A DNA stretch of 64,000 bases from Kangiella taiwanensis (GTDB taxonomy: Bacteria > Pseudomonadota > Gammaproteobacteria > Enterobacterales > Kangiellaceae). Below, in pieces: positions 63,199 through 64,000 of the stretch. Made by a program: the position numbers and the translations under genes. The stretch's first letter is position 1; the number at the start of each line of letters is the position of its first letter. The stretch covers positions 496,001 to 560,000 of the forward strand of contig NZ_JAHCLT010000001.1 of NCBI RefSeq assembly GCF_020005165.1, read 5' to 3'. A model generated the notes under the pieces. That model worked only from the letters and a program-made list of their open reading frames with translations, was not told the origin of the DNA and did no database searches.

Positions 63199-64000
63199 AT
63201 GAAAAAGAAACTAATCGCAGCAGCATGTATGTTGGCTTTAGGCTCAACTGCAGTTGCAAGTGAAGGTGAAGTGAAAGATCGCCATGGTTTTTATGGATAC
63301 CTTGGTGTACACACTCTTGATTTAGATGTTTTCCATGAAACTCCAGAAAGAGTGGGTGGCAACACAGGCTTTGGTTGGATATTCAACAAGAACTGGCAGG
63401 TTGAAGGTAACTATCATTACACGGATGGTTTAGGTCACCCTAACGGTACTCGCCCAGACTTGATCACCTATGGTTTGGATTTCCAATACAATGATACAAG
63501 CTGGATGGGTAGTACTGAAACTCACCCTTTCATTAAAGTCGGTTACGGTAAGCATAACGATAAATACGATCAGTATGCTACGTCGATTGAAGATGAGTTT
63601 TACAAAGTAGGTGTTGGTATCCAGCACTTTGCTAACGATGATGTCTTCATGCGTCTTGGTTACGATTTCCTAGATTCAGGTGAGCGTGGCGATGACAAAA
63701 TGACATACTTCAACATTGGTATGTTCTTCGGTGAAACTGTGCGTGCAGCCGCTGCTCCAAAAGTTGAGCCAAAGAAAGAAGCTAAAGACTCGGATGGCGA
63801 CGGCGTAATTGACGCAAACGATCGTTGTCCAGGTACTCCAGCGGGCGCAGCAGTTGACGCCTATGGTTGTGCATTAGATAGCGACGGCGATGGTGTTGCT
63901 GACTATAAAGATGCATGCCCAGGAACAGAAGCTGGTGCTAAAGTTGACGAAAAAGGTTGTAAGATTGAACCTAAAGAAGAAGTTGTTGTAGACATGCGTC
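63199..64000 (+). CDS. OmpA-family outer membrane porin with thrombospondin-3-like repeats (3' end outside window)
   Basis: 267 codons are seen. A signal peptide (about 1-20, ending AVA) is followed by an eight-stranded barrel (about 25-182: FYGYLGVHTLDLDVF, NIGMFFGETVRAAAAP), a Pro/Lys hinge, and two calcium-binding repeats of the DSDGDGVIDANDRCPGTPAGA type (about 197-255). The C-terminal peptidoglycan-binding OmpA domain must lie beyond the window edge. Resembles OprF and Kangiella-like OmpA proteins in this order of domains. Confidence 0.93.
   Translation, partial: MKKKLIAAACMLALGSTAVASEGEVKDRHGFYGYLGVHTLDLDVFHETPERVGGNTGFGWIFNKNWQVEGNYHYTDGLGHPNGTRPDLITYGLDFQYNDTSWMGSTETHPFIKVGYGKHNDKYDQYATSIEDEFYKVGVGIQHFANDDVFMRLGYDFLDSGERGDDKMTYFNIGMFFGETVRAAAAPKVEPKKEAKDSDGDGVIDANDRCPGTPAGAAVDAYGCALDSDGDGVADYKDACPGTEAGAKVDEKGCKIEPKEEVVVDMR

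Overview
The window reads as one contiguous chromosomal segment of a gammaproteobacterium of moderate GC content. Conserved blocks point this way: gmk-rpoZ-spoT-ridA-trmH followed further on by recG, hrcA-grpE and dnaK-dnaJ, dapB-carA-carB-greA, and yhbY / rlmE-ftsH-folP-glmM. Fur, BamE, ApaG/ApaH and OxyR with the two redox cysteines agree. A marine member of the Kangiella type would fit, but the genus is an inference from gene order and protein style, not a measurement. No rRNA, tRNA, CRISPR array, transposase or phage gene was recognised.

Layout. 1-10.9 kb is almost entirely on the minus strand: recG (cut by the window edge), oxyR, a rhodanese-methyltransferase and a DUF418 membrane protein, then trmH, ridA, spoT, rpoZ, gmk, yicC, apaH and apaG. 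11-23 kb mixes metabolic and envelope genes: an SDR/MAPEG/FKBP run, RNase PH, a DUF4382 lipoprotein, a choice-of-anchor B surface protein with a GlyGly-CTERM-like tail, malic enzyme, DoxX and a glutamate-synthase-like flavoprotein. 23-32.7 kb holds an ECF sigma factor with a small zinc anti-sigma factor, bamE/fur, recN with an overlapping HEPN-like gene, nadK, hrcA-grpE and a YebC-family gene. 33-44.4 kb holds two tandem cysteine-containing secreted paralogues, dnaK-dnaJ, a SGNH esterase, dapB, a candidate CsrA-binding sRNA, carAB and greA.

The most distinctive region is 44.4-57.7 kb. It separates greA from yhbY-rlmE-ftsH, which are often close neighbours. It encodes a membrane-anchored XRE regulator, a DUF523/DUF1722 protein, CPD photolyase, a chalcone-isomerase-like protein, an NTF2-like protein, and then a tightly overlapping run: acyl desaturase, flavin amine-oxidase-like protein, DUF1365, Cfa-type methyltransferase, DUF2878, DUF1295, a second coclaurine-N-methyltransferase-like methyltransferase, and a sensor histidine kinase. 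The partner response regulator is convergent with the kinase and lies 16 bp behind yhbY. This looks like a light or photo-oxidative stress unit coupling DNA photorepair to remodelling of unsaturated membrane acyl chains, under two-component control.

Non-coding structure stands out in several gaps. Two intergenic regions (24.8 and 36.0 kb) carry about 120-bp nested palindromes with the same TTTAC/GTAAA centre. The gap before carA contains a transcript-sized unit with five ANGGA motifs, two in hairpin loops, ending in a strong terminator. Sigma-32-like promoters precede hrcA and dnaK. The window ends inside an OmpA-family porin gene.
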